A stretch of 28,713 nt of DNA. Source: an uncultured Candidatus Saccharibacteria bacterium. Its GTDB lineage: Bacteria; Patescibacteriota; Saccharimonadia; Saccharimonadales; Saccharimonadaceae. Within the stretch, counting starts at the first letter, position 1; each line of letters starts with the position of its first letter. Made by a program: the position numbers and the translations under genes. The stretch lies in assembly GCA_937981355.1 (NCBI GenBank), contig CALJPD010000018.1, positions 1 through 28,713 on the forward strand, in the 5' to 3' direction. This document shows positions 1 to 7,009 of the stretch, one piece after another. The notes beneath the pieces are model-generated. The model was not told where the DNA came from and did not search any database. It saw nothing but the letters and a program-made list of their open reading frames with translations.

Positions 1-311
1 TGCTTGGAGACGAATTCCCACTTAAGCGCCTTGCTCTTATGCAGAGACTCAGTCATTGTCCGGCCAATCTGCAGCTCCTTACCATTGATCTGCGCCCCTT
101 TATCCTCATTCACAAAGGCAATTGGCAGTCGGTCGGTATGCCCATACGGGTCCCATACCGAGCTCAGAAAAAACGCCGCATATATTACCGGCACAAAGGC
201 TATTGCTATCACTGCCACCAGTAGTGTTTTGCTCTGCAGCAAGTGCCGCCATTCGGCCTGGACCATCACGCTGCGGCGACGCTGGATAGCTTGTTTTATT
301 TTCTCACCCAT
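1..311 (-). CDS. YhgE/Pip family ABC-2-type membrane protein, N-terminal part (runs off the left edge)
   Basis: Only the first 103 codons are present, because the gene continues beyond base 1. The protein starts MGEKIKQAIQRR, a basic cytoplasmic tail. A hydrophobic segment follows (roughly residues 28-50, LLVAVIAIAFVPVIYAAFFL), then WDPYG, then LPIAFVNEDKGA. The combination of one N-terminal membrane segment, xWDPYG and LP-A-VNEDKGA is the signature of the YhgE/Pip (phage infection protein) N-terminal region. Those proteins are ABC-2-like permeases with a large extracytoplasmic domain, and some are linked to type VII secretion or phage adsorption. The ATG overlaps the stop of the upstream Rrf2 gene by 8 nt (ATGGGTGA), so the two are probably translationally coupled and regulated together. 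The substrate cannot be judged from this fragment. Confidence 0.8.
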   Translation of the reverse strand, partial: MGEKIKQAIQRRRSVMVQAEWRHLLQSKTLLVAVIAIAFVPVIYAAFFLSSVWDPYGHTDRLPIAFVNEDKGAQINGKELQIGRTMTESLHKSKALKWEFVSK

Positions 312-747
312 TGTTCATTAACTCCCGAATAATATCTTGCAATGTCACACTCTGCAGCGTCTCAGCCCAGCGTGCCTGAGCCCGATCGAAGACACCAAGG
401 ATGCTCACCTCACCGCGTTTAATCTTGCTATCATCCGCCTGGCGGGCAAACATCCGCTCGGCTACTCCTTGGTAGTGGACAAAGCTCTCCGTCCCCTCGA
501 CTGCCGCCACGATATCCCACAGCGTCAGCTCTGTACTAGCCCGCGCCAGGCGAAAGCCACCACCCGCACCCCTCGCCGAGGTAATCAGCTGGGCTGTTAC
601 GAGCTTACGCGTTACTTTGGTAATATACGTTGGCGACACCCCCATTTGCTTTGCCAAGCTCTGGTTCGTCACTGGTGATCGCAGGTCTGGATGTGCCAGC
701 AAAATCACAATGCAACAGGCCTGCTCAACTGCTCCTGATAATCTCAT
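304..747 (-). CDS. Rrf2 family transcriptional regulator
   Basis: This is a 147-aa winged-helix DNA-binding protein. MRLSGAVEQA at the N terminus matches the usual Rrf2 opening (MRLS-AVEYA). The helix-turn-helix follows (LAKQMGVSPTYITKVTRKLV), then the glycine-rich wing (SARGAGGGFRLAR) and LTLWDIVAAVEG, all typical of IscR/NsrR/CymR relatives. The three cysteines that hold a 2Fe-2S cluster in IscR/NsrR are absent: this region reads ARQADDSKIKRG. A redox cluster is therefore unlikely, and the signal is unknown. I chose the ATG at 747 from the family N terminus. A GTG at 765, nine bases after a GAGG, is a possible longer start. The gene precedes and overlaps the YhgE/Pip gene. A palindrome on its promoter suggests autoregulation. 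Confidence 0.85.
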   Translation of the reverse strand: MRLSGAVEQACCIVILLAHPDLRSPVTNQSLAKQMGVSPTYITKVTRKLVTAQLITSARGAGGGFRLARASTELTLWDIVAAVEGTESFVHYQGVAERMFARQADDSKIKRGEVSILGVFDRAQARWAETLQSVTLQDIIRELMNNG

Positions 748-805
748 TGTTGATATGCGAGGCACTATGCAGCACCTCACTCCTCCTTTCTTTGATTGTT
801 GATAA

Positions 806-822
806 TGGATATCTAATATCCA
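806..822. promoter_or_regulatory. Candidate Rrf2 operator (17-bp inverted repeat)
   Basis: TGGATAT-CTA-ATATCCA is a perfect inverted repeat with 7-bp arms and a 3-bp spacer. It begins exactly at the downstream edge of the predicted -10 box of the Rrf2 gene and covers the expected transcription start. A dyad in this position is typical of an autorepressor site. Binding by this particular regulator is inferred from position. Confidence 0.5.
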
Positions 823-850
823 GATTAGCATAGACTACCCTCTCTTTCAA
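822..850 (-). promoter_or_regulatory. Promoter of the Rrf2-YhgE operon
   Basis: On the minus strand: TTGAAA (850-845), 17-nt spacer, TAATCT (827-822). The AAAGGAGG ribosome binding site lies between this promoter and the start codon. The downstream operator palindrome touches the -10 box. Confidence 0.55.
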
Positions 851-937
851 GCCTATTGCATGAGAATATACCAGAAGCTCCCCATATCTCTAACTTCCTC
901 TCACCATAACAACTTTTTATGCAATAAACCGAAAATA

Positions 938-946
938 TGGTAGAAT
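938..946 (+). promoter_or_regulatory. Extended -10 promoter of the 89-aa gene
   Basis: TGGTAGAAT is an extended -10 element (TG-n-TAGAAT) without a convincing -35 box. It lies about 28 nt before the ATG, with AAGGAG at 962-967. Confidence 0.5.
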
Positions 947-974
947 AGCGACACATAACATAAGGAGAAGAGCT

Positions 975-1244
975 ATGGAAAAAACCATCCATACAGAAAA
1001 TGACGCCTGGGAAGTCTTTGTAAAGGCGTATGACCCATTAAATCCTGGGTCTCACGATCCACGCGATACATTCAGAATCGAGCGAGAGACGGGCTGCTGG
1101 GTGTTCCGCTGGGCAGACCGCGCCACTACGCCTGTAGGTATGACACCTTTTATTGTTACTGACGACGGCAAGGTAATGACTGTTGGCTCGCCATCATTGA
1201 TGAAACCAATGCTGGCAGAGATCGCAGAAAATTCAGAAAAATAG
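975..1244 (+). CDS. Small hypothetical protein, 89 aa
   Basis: I do not recognise this protein. It is soluble and acidic, with no signal peptide or membrane segment. The core reads DTFRIERETGCWVFRW, then GMTPFIVTDDGKVMTVGS. This alternating pattern suggests a small beta-rich fold, perhaps one sheet with a C-terminal helix (LMKPMLAEIAENSEK). The start is firm: AAGGAG sits 7 nt before the ATG, and an extended -10 box lies upstream. It is one of only three plus-strand genes here. It is divergent from the Rrf2 operon, from which it is separated by about 140 bp containing both promoters. No function is proposed. Confidence 0.7.
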   Translation: MEKTIHTENDAWEVFVKAYDPLNPGSHDPRDTFRIERETGCWVFRWADRATTPVGMTPFIVTDDGKVMTVGSPSLMKPMLAEIAENSEK

Positions 1245-1311
1245 CGAAGCAATGGCGAAATGACGCTGATCTTTGCTAACCCTCTGAGAGCTAGGTTTAC
1301 TGTTACTTATG

Positions 1312-2164
1312 CTACTTTATGCGGCGTGCCAGCGGCTTCGTGCCTTTGTAGAGTAGGTAGCGAAACAGCCCTGCCTCATACAGCGTGCTGTAGCCATGCG
1401 ATGCCATCACGGCATTGACAAAGAATGGCGCAAGCTTCGCATCGGGCTGAATCCAGGCCAATGGCCGAGCAAGCGAGCGCAAGCGGTGGTATGTTGGCAT
1501 AACGGCCTCTGTCCAGTCGGTCTCGCTTATATCCGCAAAGCCAGCCTGCTGCAGGGCCTGCGATATCTCACCGGGGTTCTGCTGCCGCACACCAAAGCCA
1601 CCAGCATACTGCTCCAAGAAGTCCATCATGCGCTGCTGGCGAGCCGACATATGACGAACATCGACCTCATAATCGGCAAACACTACACGCCCACCAGGCT
1701 TAAGGATGCGATAAAATTCCTGCATCGTGGCCCGCATATCCTTGGCGTGCGACAGCGTTTCATTTACATACACCACATCAAAGTGCTCGTCTGGGAAATC
1801 GGTGTGCGAGTAATCGCCCAGCACAAAGCGTGGCACGGGGCTCATATGCCGCGACAACTTCTCAGATATCTTAACCTCTCGTGGAGTGATGGTAATACCT
1901 ATTACCTCACCCCCCCCCATTGGCCTGGACGAGGTATCGCGCCATCACGCCCTGGCCCGAGCCGGCATCGAGCACACGGTCGGTTGGCTTAAGCTGCAGC
2001 TCCTTGGCAAACATCCGCAAGAAGTTCGCCTGAGCTTGCCGCTCATTCTTCGTCTCGCTCGTCCAATAGCCAGCGTGTTGCGATCGGCCCAGCACCATGT
2101 TGTAGCCAGCCCACGAGCCAAACCGCGAATAGTATGTAGCAACACCGTTGTTCTTTGTGTTCAT
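1312..2164 (-). pseudogene. Class I SAM-dependent methyltransferase, interrupted by a frameshift in a G9 run
   Basis: Two minus-strand reading frames join into one methyltransferase of about 283 aa. The first (from 2164) carries the SAM-binding motif I, VLDAGSGQGVMARYL (start near residue 63), and ends at TGA just after ...QANGGG. The second (to 1312) continues with EVIGITITP, DYSHTDFPDEHFDVVYVNETLSHAKD (motifs II-III) and FYRILKPGGRVVFADYEV (post-motif). The break falls exactly in nine consecutive G residues (plus-strand C 1910-1918). With eight G the frame reads through as QANGGGEVIGIT, the expected beta-2 strand. So there is one extra base: a real mutation, a phase-variable switch, or a sequencing or assembly error. 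AAGGAG precedes the ATG. The architecture resembles the UbiE, cyclopropane-synthase and sterol methyltransferase group; the substrate is unknown. Confidence 0.82.
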
Positions 2165-2188
2165 CTTTTTCTCCTTGTTACTGTGCTT

Positions 2189-2217
2189 ATTCTATAGTAT
2201 AGCGTAGAACTGCTCAA
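2189..2217 (-). promoter_or_regulatory. Promoter of the methyltransferase gene
   Basis: On the minus strand: TTGAGC (2217-2212), 17-nt spacer, TAGAAT (2194-2189), then an AAGGAG ribosome binding site and the ATG at 2164. Confidence 0.55.
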
Positions 2218-2358
2218 TGAAGTGGGTTTGCAGGGTCTTTCTCTACCCTCCCTTTCCTCAGCCACTCCTCTTTGCTGCTGCTAAAATTCTCTCTCCGTAT
2301 GTCATTTTTCCTACCTCAGATAGGCCTATTTTATCAAAGCATGAGCGATATCATAATT

Positions 2359-2386
2359 ATGACAATGGGGCGATTTGTAGTATCAT
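2359..2386 (+). promoter_or_regulatory. Possible promoter of the 216-aa gene
   Basis: ATGACA, a 16-nt spacer and TATCAT, about 45 nt before the ATG at 2431. The intervening AT-rich stretch holds other TATA-like hexamers, so the exact -10 is uncertain. The rest of 2218-2430 shows no gene. Confidence 0.35.
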
Positions 2387-2430
2387 ATATAAGTATAAGT
2401 GTTATACCAATGAGGTGAGGAGGAAACACA

Positions 2431-3081
2431 ATGCCAAAACCAGAAGCAGCTGGCCTGCCATGGCCAGCCCAAGCAGCCCGCAGACAAACCACACGCCAGT
2501 CTGACCCTGCCATCCGCGATAGCAGCGCCTACCGGCAAAAGCCTGCCGACGACACTGAGCGCACCACGTCAGCAACCGCGCAGAGCGAGCTTGATACAAC
2601 CAAGAGCAAGCTTGCCACCCTGCAAAAGGCGCTGCAGCACGTGACCGCCGTTGAGATTGGCGAGGCACAGCTGGGTACCAGTGCACGCGACTACATCAGC
2701 CATGCGCTGGAGGTGTCGCGTATTTTTTCTGAGCTAGAGCACCGCCGCGTGCCCGTCAATGGCTCGTATAATGGCCAGCCCTTCCAGGTGTTGCCCAGCT
2801 CCAACCTCGAGCTGATCGAGCGCGACCTCGGCCGTGCGAGCTTTGGCCCCTATGGCCCAGCTGGCCTCACCCGCGTTGGCCCTCAGCCCAAAGAAGAGCT
2901 CACACTCGACGACTACGTCGCCGATGCCACTGCTCAAGCCACAGCCGACTACAACACCAAGAAAAAGCAAGCCGACGAGCAAGCCAAAGTCGCCACCGAG
3001 CTCCAAACCGCCCAAGAGCTCCTCGAGCGCAAAGGCTACGGCGTGACCGCACCAGAGGCTGGCAAAACAAAGGCTGCCTAA
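2431..3081 (+). CDS. Hypothetical helical protein, 216 aa
   Basis: I do not recognise this protein. The first ~50 residues are polar and probably disordered. A predicted coiled-coil follows (SELDTTKSKLATLQKALQHV). The middle part is mixed (EIGEAQLGTSARDYISHALEVSRIFSEL, then RVPVNGSYNGQPFQVLPSSNLELIERDLG). A second lysine/glutamate-rich coiled-coil (about residues 165-200, TKKKQADEQAKVATELQTAQ) precedes an Ala/Lys tail. There is no signal peptide or membrane segment, so it is probably cytoplasmic and oligomeric. GAGGAGG 7-8 nt before the ATG supports the start. It stands alone on the plus strand, facing the minus-strand udg gene. Confidence 0.75.
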   Translation: MPKPEAAGLPWPAQAARRQTTRQSDPAIRDSSAYRQKPADDTERTTSATAQSELDTTKSKLATLQKALQHVTAVEIGEAQLGTSARDYISHALEVSRIFSELEHRRVPVNGSYNGQPFQVLPSSNLELIERDLGRASFGPYGPAGLTRVGPQPKEELTLDDYVADATAQATADYNTKKKQADEQAKVATELQTAQELLERKGYGVTAPEAGKTKAA

Positions 3082-3105
3082 CCAGCTCTTGTAAATACAC
3101 ATACC

Positions 3106-3134
3106 AAGGTAAGTATTGTGATGATGCTTACCTT
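3106..3134 (+). terminator. Weak stem-loop after the 216-aa gene
   Basis: AAGGTAAG and CTTACCTT form an 8-bp stem with a 13-nt loop, followed by a broken T-rich stretch. It is AT-rich, so as a terminator it would be weak. It lies between two converging genes. Confidence 0.35.
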
Positions 3135-3232
3135 TCTCGTTTGTGCGGCAAAGCCCTTGCTATGCCTCTTACCCCTTCCTCTACCGCTGATTGTGAGGCA
3201 CTATATACCTGAATGCATTTCCAGAATGTTCA

Positions 3233-3850
3233 TTATTTATCCTGCATCGTCTGCCGCACATATGCCACTGCCCGCACGAAGTCGTCGATGAGTGTTTGAC
3301 GCATGGCACCATTGTACAGCGCAGCGGCTGGGTGGTAAAGCGGAATGACGACGAACTCTCGCTCGTGCAAGCGCACCTTGCGCGGCTGGCCATGGTCGCG
3401 GCTAATGCGTAGATCGGGGATGAACCCACCACCACTGTGCCGCCCAAGAGTCAGCACCGCCTTTGGCTGGATAATATCGAGTTGCTGCATGAGGTACGGC
3501 CAAAAGGCGCGCTTCTCCTCCGGCAGCGGGTCGCGATTATTGGGCGGACGATATTTAACGATATTGGTAATATACACATCACTGCGCACGAGGCCAGCCG
3601 TGGCCAGCATTTCGTCGAGGAACTTCCCTGCCGCCCCCACAAAGGGCTTGCCCTGCAGGTCTTCATTCTTGCCGGGCGCCTCCCCCACAAAGACGATGTC
3701 GGCATTGGGGTTGCCATCACCCAGCACCAACTGTGTGGCCTGGGCAGCCAGCTCGGGGCAGAGCTTGGCGGCGATAATCTCCTCAGCAAGGTATGCTAGC
3801 TGGGCGGCTTGAGTTTGGTCTGGCGTGGATGAGTCGAGTGAATGGGTCAT
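3233..3850 (-). CDS. Uracil-DNA glycosylase, family 4-like, lacking most iron-sulfur ligands
   Basis: This 205-aa base-excision repair enzyme should remove uracil from DNA. The family 4 motifs are present in order: LGDGNPNADIVFVGEAPGKN (motif 1, residues ~43-62), GKPFVGAAGKFL, YITNIVKYRPPNNRDPLP, VLTLGRHS and the uracil-pocket LYHPAAALY. Canonical family 4 enzymes bind a 4Fe-4S cluster through four cysteines. Here only Cys31 (in CPEL) remains. The cysteine of IVKCRPP is Tyr100, and the one in E-x-C-x-PYL is Phe116. The partner N-terminal Cys is also gone. The enzyme probably folds without the cluster. I chose the ATG at 3850 because the family N terminus begins there and a TATACT box lies 6 nt upstream. 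The longer open frame upstream is non-coding. Confidence 0.88.
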   Translation of the reverse strand: MTHSLDSSTPDQTQAAQLAYLAEEIIAAKLCPELAAQATQLVLGDGNPNADIVFVGEAPGKNEDLQGKPFVGAAGKFLDEMLATAGLVRSDVYITNIVKYRPPNNRDPLPEEKRAFWPYLMQQLDIIQPKAVLTLGRHSGGGFIPDLRISRDHGQPRKVRLHEREFVVIPLYHPAAALYNGAMRQTLIDDFVRAVAYVRQTMQDK

Positions 3851-3856
3851 ACATCC

Positions 3857-3886
3857 AGTATAGCAATCGATGGGCGGGTGAAGCAA
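3857..3886 (-). promoter_or_regulatory. Promoter of udg, predicted leaderless
   Basis: On the minus strand: TTGCTT (3886-3881), 18-nt spacer, TATACT (3862-3857), then six bases and the ATG at 3850. Transcription should begin at or next to the A of the start codon. There is no ribosome binding site. Confidence 0.6.
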
Positions 3887-4019
3887 AAAAATGGCCGTCG
3901 TTGATCGCTCTGGTGCTGGGTGGTGATATTCTGCTTTGCAGCATTTAGGGGTGTAATAATTGCTGAGGTTTTGCGGTGCAGGTCGGTAGCAAACAAACGC
4001 AACCGAGGGTATAAAAATA

Positions 4020-4044
4020 AAAAAGCAATCCTGCATTGCTTTTT
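4020..4044 (-). terminator. Intrinsic terminator after the 94-aa gene
   Basis: AAAAAGCAAT and ATTGCTTTTT form a stem with a CCTGC loop on the plus strand. Read on the minus strand the stem is followed by TTTTTTATTTTTAT. It separates the 94-aa gene from udg. Confidence 0.65.
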
Positions 4045-4060
4045 GTCTACCAAGAGTAGT

Positions 4061-4118
4061 CCGCTCCCGCGGAGGTAGAGCATCCAGATGGACGCGTCGA
4101 TACCTCCGCGGAGAGCGG
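4061..4118. repeat. Long inverted repeat in the 3' region of the 94-aa gene
   Basis: The arms lie at 4061-4077 and 4101-4118. They share CCGCGGAGGTA exactly and extend to CCGCTC with one bulged base, giving a stem of about 17 bp. The 23-nt loop contains the small palindrome GACGCGTC. On the transcribed minus strand it starts 12 nt after the stop codon and precedes the intrinsic terminator by about 15 nt. It could be an RNA-stability element, a structured RNA or a REP-like repeat. No second copy was noticed in this window. Confidence 0.6.
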
Positions 4119-4130
4119 GTGGTGGTGAGG

Positions 4131-4415
4131 TTACCAACTAACTACTAGGCCCACCCCAAGGCGTTCGATCCTTGGGCTATAACCCAAAGATACAAGACCA
4201 TCCATGATATCTTCCTGTATAGGGTTGGGTTTATCACCCACATCTAGGCGATCGAACCCTTTACCCCTGTAAGTGATCAACCACTCACCCTGTTCGGCTA
4301 CTATCTGAGCCATCGAGATGATAGACTGGACAATCTCCTCTGTCCCCGGATCGGGGGTTTTCGACTGATAGAAGGCTACAGAAATCTCACGCATTGCACT
4401 AGCTGGCAGAGCCAT
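4131..4415 (-). CDS. Small hypothetical protein, 94 aa
   Basis: I do not recognise this protein. It is a soluble acidic protein: MALPASAMREISVAFYQSKT, then an amphipathic helix (EEIVQSIISMAQIVAEQGEW), LITYRGKGFDRLDVGDKPNP and a hydrophobic end LGVGLVVSW. AAGGAG lies 6 nt before the ATG. Upstream, the transcript would contain a hairpin GCACTC-GTAT-GAGTGC (4431-4446) directly before the ribosome binding site. Downstream it contains the long inverted repeat and a terminator. A TATACT box (4504-4499) about 85 nt before the ATG is the likely -10. Having structure at both ends hints at post-transcriptional control, but this is inference. Confidence 0.7.
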   Translation of the reverse strand: MALPASAMREISVAFYQSKTPDPGTEEIVQSIISMAQIVAEQGEWLITYRGKGFDRLDVGDKPNPIQEDIMDGLVSLGYSPRIERLGVGLVVSW

Positions 4416-4430
4416 AATCGGCTCCTTCCT

Positions 4431-4446
4431 GCACTCATACGAGTGC
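4431..4446 (-). promoter_or_regulatory. Leader hairpin before the ribosome binding site of the 94-aa gene
   Basis: GCACTC and GAGTGC form a 6-bp stem with a 4-nt loop. On the minus strand it ends right before AGGAAGGAG. A second dyad, GAGCTC...GAGCTC, lies about 10-35 nt further upstream in the same leader. Confidence 0.45.
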
Positions 4447-4622
4447 GATTAGTGAGCTCAACCCTGTGTCGAGCTCTCTCCATTGCTGTGCACGCTCTAG
4501 TATAGCGTCATCAGAAGACTGGGTGCTCTATAGCGCTCGGCAGTTCCTCTGGCAGCAGCAAGTCGAGAGAGTTCGACTCCTCACCACAAAAAGTTGCTAT
4601 CCACTTCTGATAAGGAGAGGAT

Positions 4623-4646
4623 ATGCTATTATGCTATTATGCTATT
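4623..4646. repeat. Three perfect tandem copies of an 8-bp unit
   Basis: ATGCTATT is repeated three times without interruption in an otherwise gene-free stretch (4447-4680). It lies between the promoter of the 94-aa gene and the terminator of the padR operon. Its role is unknown: it may be an operator array or simple slippage. Confidence 0.7.
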
Positions 4647-4689
4647 TTACATTTGTCAATAGTATGGGATAATTTTCTACTTTTGTTGC

Positions 4690-4719
4690 AAAAACACCTC
4701 CACAAAAGGAGGTGTTTTT
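4690..4719 (-). terminator. Intrinsic terminator of the padR-ABC operon
   Basis: AAAAACACCTCC and GGAGGTGTTTTT form a 12-bp stem with an ACAAAA loop, with A and T runs on both sides. It could work in both directions. It lies about 40 nt after the permease stop. Confidence 0.85.
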
Positions 4720-4758
4720 GCCATGCGAGGAAACGATGCGCTGAGTGCGCTGTTTCCC

Positions 4759-7008
4759 CTACTCCGTTTGGTTTGCCTCTGGGTCGGTGAGCTTGCGCAC
4801 CATGGGCAGCACCAGGTAGATGCCGATGATGGCGGCGAGCAGCCCTCCACCAACAATGCCGAAGTATAGTGGCGAGAGCGTTGGCTTAAGTGAGGCAGAG
4901 AAGGTTGTGACGAAGATGGTACCAACCCACACCCCAATGGCACACGAGAGGAGCGAGACACTCAGCAGCGGCACCAGCGACTCCGTCATGATGAGGCGTT
5001 TGAGCTGGCCCAGGCGCATGCCACCGAGGCGCAGCGTGTAGAGCGAGCGACGGCGCTCAAACAATCCACCAATCGTCGAGACGATCAAGCTTGCCACTGC
5101 GACGAAGAGTGTCACACCCATACCAGCATAGGCCATCTCGGCGAAGTTTTTGATAACAGGGTTAATCTGCGGGTGCTTCTCGAAGTCCCCACTACGGATA
5201 TAGAGGAAGTCCTGCGGAGTCTGGCGAGCATAGACAAGAGCGCGCACCTTCTCCACGTCATCATTGTGGGCAACGGTCAGGAGATAATCCTTGGGGCCAT
5301 TAGTATTGACTGGCTGCTCGGCGAGTGAGACAGTCTTGACGACGGCACCGTTGAAGTCGAGCAAAGCATATTGATCACCCTGTGCACTGCTGGGGCAGCT
5401 GTGCTCGGTGTAGATAGCGAGGTCGCTGCAGCGGATAGCGCGAGCTTGGACGCGGCCATTGTCACCAGCAATAGGATACATTGGGGCAACATTGGTGATG
5501 TATGGCTGCTCGCTCAGGATCTTTTGGGTATCGGGCTGCAAGGTATGATCTTGCGAAGTGATCGCTACAGCATTGCTGCGCAGCTGTGAGTAGCCGTTAT
5601 TTGCCACCGATGAAGCATTGAGGGCATCAATACCACTCACCGCTGAGAGGTAGAAGCTCCCCGCAAAGAGGGCCAGCACTACCCCGCTCACACTGCGGAA
5701 GACAATCTGCGAATGGACGGCAATCCGCTTGCCCGCGATCAAGGCCGAGCCACTGCGTGCATAGCGTGCTACAATGCGAGCGATCTTGTTCGTCAGCCAG
5801 CCACCAGCCAGCACCAGGCCAAACATCACACTGAGGAGAGCCACCAGCAATATGAGGGTGGACTCAGGACTCTCACTCGCCCGCTCAACTATCCAGTCAT
5901 GCCCAGGCTTCGACGCCATCCAGCCAAAGATACTGAGGCCAAATGCCAGGGGGATGACGCGCCACACGCGCAGCTTTTTTGTCTTTTCGGCTAAGCGCGA
6001 GACACCCAGTGGCGAGAGCTGTGCCTTGCGCATCCGGTGCCAGTTGACATACGTCGTCAGGCCAAGGGTCACACCAACGATAACAACATACTGATGCCAC
6101 TGCAGCGCAAGATCAGCCGGCCAGAAACGCATGTCGTCATAAGAGAAACCGTAGAGCGAACTCTGCGTCAGCGCGAAAATAACGAGGCCCAGCACCACAC
6201 CCGCCAGCGAGGCCAGCAACGACTCGAGCAGCAGCACACGGGCCACTTGCCCCTTGGTCGCACCCACAAGACGCAGGGCGGCGTAGCGCTTCTCGCGCTG
6301 TGCCCCACCCAGCTGCGTAGCAACAGCAACGAAGGTGACGATTGGGAAGAGCAAGATCGATCCGCCTACTACTAGCAGCATCAGCGAGAATGGGTCAAAG
6401 CCGACGCTCTGCGCTGTGCCATTGACATCGGTAATATAGACATTCGTGTAGTCACTGGGCCGCCCACTTTTCTTAGCATATTGGTCGGCCTTCTCGACCT
6501 CCTCCGCACTCACACCCTTGACCAAGTACAGGTCATCAGGGCTCGCAGAGTACTCGTCTGGCAGCGTGCCAAGGTTGGTGGTGAGGTTGCCAAAGCGCTC
6601 GAGAATCTTGTCCTCCGGGTGTTGGGCGATCGCTGCTGCTAGACCTTTGGAAAGGTAGTACTCACCTGCCTTTGGTGTATCTATCTTGGCAAATTTGGCG
6701 GACTTCTCAGTGCCCTGTAGTGAGATGACGCTGATCGTCTTGCCTCGCCACTCGGTCTTGTTGCCCCGCTCGACACCGCTAGCTTTGAGCGGCGCTTGGC
6801 TAGTCGCTTGTGGCTTTTGGGGTGTACGCTGAGCTGCAGCGATAGTACTCGAGATGATCGCCCGGTTTTGGCGGCCCACCAAGCCATTAAGCCCAGCAGC
6901 CATGTAACACAGCATGACGATTCCAAGTGAAATAGCTGCTGCTGTGAGGCCCAGGCGCATCATTGATTGCCGGCCCGATTTTTTTAGTAATAACCAACTG
7001 ATGCTCAT
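4759..7008 (-). CDS. ABC transporter permease with two FtsX domains
   Basis: This 749-aa membrane protein pairs with the ATPase just upstream. An N-terminal membrane helix (residues ~20-42) is followed by an extracytoplasmic region to about residue 200. The first FtsX domain follows (~205-285): helices around FSLMLLVVGGSILLFPIVTF, then the coupling stretch QREKRYAALRLVGATKGQV and LLLESLLASLAGVVLGLVIF. Further helices lie in the middle. A second extracytoplasmic region precedes the second FtsX domain near the C terminus, with RRRSLYTLRLGGMRLGQLKRLIMTESLVPLLSV. The RxxxxALRxxGAxxxQ pattern identifies MacB/LolE/BceB-type permeases, which export peptides, lipids or drugs or sense cell-wall antibiotics rather than pump through a channel. 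The ATG at 7008 is one base after the ATPase stop, with GGGAGGG before it. The substrate is unknown; the padR context favours efflux or defence. Confidence 0.88.
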   Translation of the reverse strand: MSISWLLLKKSGRQSMMRLGLTAAAISLGIVMLCYMAAGLNGLVGRQNRAIISSTIAAAQRTPQKPQATSQAPLKASGVERGNKTEWRGKTISVISLQGTEKSAKFAKIDTPKAGEYYLSKGLAAAIAQHPEDKILERFGNLTTNLGTLPDEYSASPDDLYLVKGVSAEEVEKADQYAKKSGRPSDYTNVYITDVNGTAQSVGFDPFSLMLLVVGGSILLFPIVTFVAVATQLGGAQREKRYAALRLVGATKGQVARVLLLESLLASLAGVVLGLVIFALTQSSLYGFSYDDMRFWPADLALQWHQYVVIVGVTLGLTTYVNWHRMRKAQLSPLGVSRLAEKTKKLRVWRVIPLAFGLSIFGWMASKPGHDWIVERASESPESTLILLVALLSVMFGLVLAGGWLTNKIARIVARYARSGSALIAGKRIAVHSQIVFRSVSGVVLALFAGSFYLSAVSGIDALNASSVANNGYSQLRSNAVAITSQDHTLQPDTQKILSEQPYITNVAPMYPIAGDNGRVQARAIRCSDLAIYTEHSCPSSAQGDQYALLDFNGAVVKTVSLAEQPVNTNGPKDYLLTVAHNDDVEKVRALVYARQTPQDFLYIRSGDFEKHPQINPVIKNFAEMAYAGMGVTLFVAVASLIVSTIGGLFERRRSLYTLRLGGMRLGQLKRLIMTESLVPLLSVSLLSCAIGVWVGTIFVTTFSASLKPTLSPLYFGIVGGGLLAAIIGIYLVLPMVRKLTDPEANQTE

Positions 7009-7009
7009 G

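Noticed and set aside
1396..1992. Open frame of 198 codons on the plus strand
   Set aside because: It lies opposite the methyltransferase, whose motifs are clear on the minus strand, and has no ribosome binding site or recognisable domain.
3851..4036. N-terminal extension of the uracil-DNA glycosylase
   Set aside because: The extension is Cys/aromatic-rich, unlike the family, and contains the promoter; the ATG at 3850 fits both family length and promoter.
4623..4646. Replication-origin iterons
   Set aside because: Only three 8-bp copies, no DnaA boxes, no replication initiator gene nearby.
4466..4672. Short plus-strand open frame in the gene-free stretch containing the 8-bp repeats
   Set aside because: The repeats, promoter and low-complexity sequence lie within it; there is no ribosome binding site and no coding character.
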